In this document: piece by piece, positions 3,974-5,027 of the stretch
How the letters are laid out: each line of letters begins with the position of its first letter
Numbering within the stretch: the stretch's first letter is position 1
Assembly (NCBI GenBank): GCA_020057445.1
Contig: JAGVFV010000147.1
Span: forward strand, 1-5,027
Length of the DNA stretch: 5,027 nt
Reading direction: 5' to 3'
From: an archaeon
Lineage (GTDB): Archaea > Nanobdellota > Nanobdellia > Woesearchaeales > JAHJEM01
Notes under the pieces: model-generated
The model's input: only the letters and a program-made list of their open reading frames with translations
Database searches by the model: none
What the model was told of the DNA's origin: nothing
Translations under genes and position numbers: made by a program

Positions 3974-5027
3974 TTGAAATTTGACATCATACCACGGTGG
4001 TTTCTTGCCTGTTTTGCATCCCTGCTCATCATCCAGTTTTGTGCGGCAGAGTATGTGCCTTATGTCCCCAAATTCAGCATTGAAGAAGTAGAAAATGTGT
4101 CTCAATCAGCGTGCAGTCCTCCAGGGACAGTCTCGGGCTGCGCATCCTGCCATGACGCGTGGGATCTTGATTACAAGACTGACTGCGTCTACTATTTTGT
4201 GGAACGTCCTTCCCAGTGTTCTGTGGTATACCCGTCAAAAGCGTATAAGAATAGCTGCATCAACTTCATCTTTCATGAAAAAATAAGTCTTGCAGACCAG
4301 ATCGTCAGCACGTGCAAGCTCATGGAAGGTGATGTTGAACAGAACCTGTGCATATGGGCATGGGCAGTAGAGTATGGTGATGCGAAGATTTGCAAGGAAA
4401 TCCCGGATGACACCGAGCTCTATAAGGCATATCTGGAAAACTGCTATAGGGATTATGCCAAGAAGTACAAAGATGCGAGCACGTGCACCAATATGCGTTT
4501 TGTGGATTCCATGCTGGACTGCTGCACTGCGGCAAAGGGGGTCACCGAGCAATACGTCACCTCAAGACAGGATCTTATTGACAGTTTCAAGGCAAAATAT
4601 GGCGAGCAGCTCAAGGCATGCAGATCAGAGCTGGGCATCAAGGAATCACAAGTCGTCGGAGCCTGCGAAGACCTCAACTGCGAGTGCCTCTCTCCTTGCA
4701 ATAAGCTTGCAAATGACGCCGAGAAGCAGCGCAAGTGCGCAGGGGAGTGTTCAATAAAATACGGCGAATGCTATGCTCAGCAAAAGACTCAGATGAACCA
4801 GGAGTCGAATGAACGGTATGTCCAGCAAAGCTTTTTCGGATTATTCTCAAGAAAGCACTGCAAGGAATACCAAGGCCTTGCCGGCAAGGTGAAAGAGGAG
4901 GACCACCAGGAGGTCACTGAGCCTGACGAGTGCACCAAGCAGACAGACTGCAGCAAAGGCAGGGTGTGCAATGCATGCAGCAAATGTGTGGATGAAAACA
5001 AGGCAATCGTACCAAAAAATATTGAAG
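3974..5027 (+). CDS. cysteine-rich secreted protein (partial, 3' end outside window)
   Basis: The reading frame is open from 3974 to the window edge (351 codons plus one base), so the C-terminus is missing. The start is TTG at 3974, with SD AGGGGG (3961-3966) 7 nt upstream; an in-frame ATG at 3953 lies before the predicted transcription start. Residues 1-25 form a signal peptide (basic KFDIIPR, hydrophobic core 10-22, likely cut after CAA at 25). The mature part is very rich in cysteine. Residues 126-140 and 157-171 each fit the C-x13-C helix module of the lipoprotein at 1697 (for example CYRDYAKKYKDASTC). A CASCH at 56-60 has the form of a haem c site, but a single copy here is probably chance. 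Residues 200-290 look helical and charged. The last visible part (PDEC..TDCSKGRVCNACSKC) resembles small disulfide knots. No enzyme is recognised; an extracellular structural or binding role is inferred. Confidence 0.8.
   Translation, partial: MKFDIIPRWFLACFASLLIIQFCAAEYVPYVPKFSIEEVENVSQSACSPPGTVSGCASCHDAWDLDYKTDCVYYFVERPSQCSVVYPSKAYKNSCINFIFHEKISLADQIVSTCKLMEGDVEQNLCIWAWAVEYGDAKICKEIPDDTELYKAYLENCYRDYAKKYKDASTCTNMRFVDSMLDCCTAAKGVTEQYVTSRQDLIDSFKAKYGEQLKACRSELGIKESQVVGACEDLNCECLSPCNKLANDAEKQRKCAGECSIKYGECYAQQKTQMNQESNERYVQQSFFGLFSRKHCKEYQGLAGKVKEEDHQEVTEPDECTKQTDCSKGRVCNACSKCVDENKAIVPKNIE

Noticed and set aside
4139..4153. CASCH as a c-type haem binding site
   Set aside because: It is a single CXXCH in a protein full of cysteines with no cytochrome-like context or axial-ligand pattern, so chance is more likely.
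4235..4734. Several ORFs on both strands within the second Cys-rich gene
   Set aside because: They overlap a long open frame with signal peptide, promoter and SD, and show no domain of their own.

Overview
The window looks archaeal, most likely from a DPANN-type or other uncultivated lineage (inference). Supporting signs are a tRNA-Ser(CGA) with an intron at the canonical archaeal 37/38 site, TATA/BRE-type promoters, strong Shine-Dalgarno (SD) sequences, a secreted protein with a C-terminal PEF plus transmembrane plus Arg/Lys tail, and cysteine-rich secreted proteins. There is no rRNA gene, no CRISPR array and no transposase gene.

Left part (1-662): an intron-containing type II tRNA-Ser(CGA) gene lies on the minus strand. 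Its 5' end is the edge of a perfect tandem repeat: two identical 64-bp units plus 15 bp of a third, each starting with the first 14 nt of the tRNA. The only TATA-like sequence for this gene lies upstream of the outermost copy, so the precursor should carry two decoy 5' acceptor strands. Divergently, a plus-strand promoter near 404-419 would give the next gene a leader of about 220 nt. That leader holds a possible leaderless 20-codon ORF and a segment able to pair with the whole SD.

Central part: 663-1595 encodes a full-length member of the DIT1/PvcA isonitrile synthase family, a specialised-metabolism enzyme unexpected in this setting and without its usual oxygenase partner in view. Next is a lipoprotein (1697-2515) built from nine cysteine pairs, with exactly 14 residues from each second Cys of a pair to the first Cys of the next. 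It converges, with a 1-bp gap, on a minus-strand YkgJ-type CxxCxxCC protein (2517-2888).

Right part: 3048-3271 is a 224-bp non-coding element with 13-bp terminal inverted repeats and a perfect 9-bp target duplication, i.e. a MITE. It sits directly upstream of the promoter of a secreted PEF-anchored protein (3333-3878). A second cysteine-rich secreted protein starts at a TTG (3974) and runs off the window; it reuses the C-x13-C module of the lipoprotein.

The three secreted-protein genes share one promoter layout: a TATA box about 40-42 nt before the start codon, a predicted leader of about 15 nt, and a G5 SD. They may be co-regulated cell-envelope genes, each with its own promoter rather than in an operon. 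Nothing in the sequence links the isonitrile synthase to them beyond proximity.
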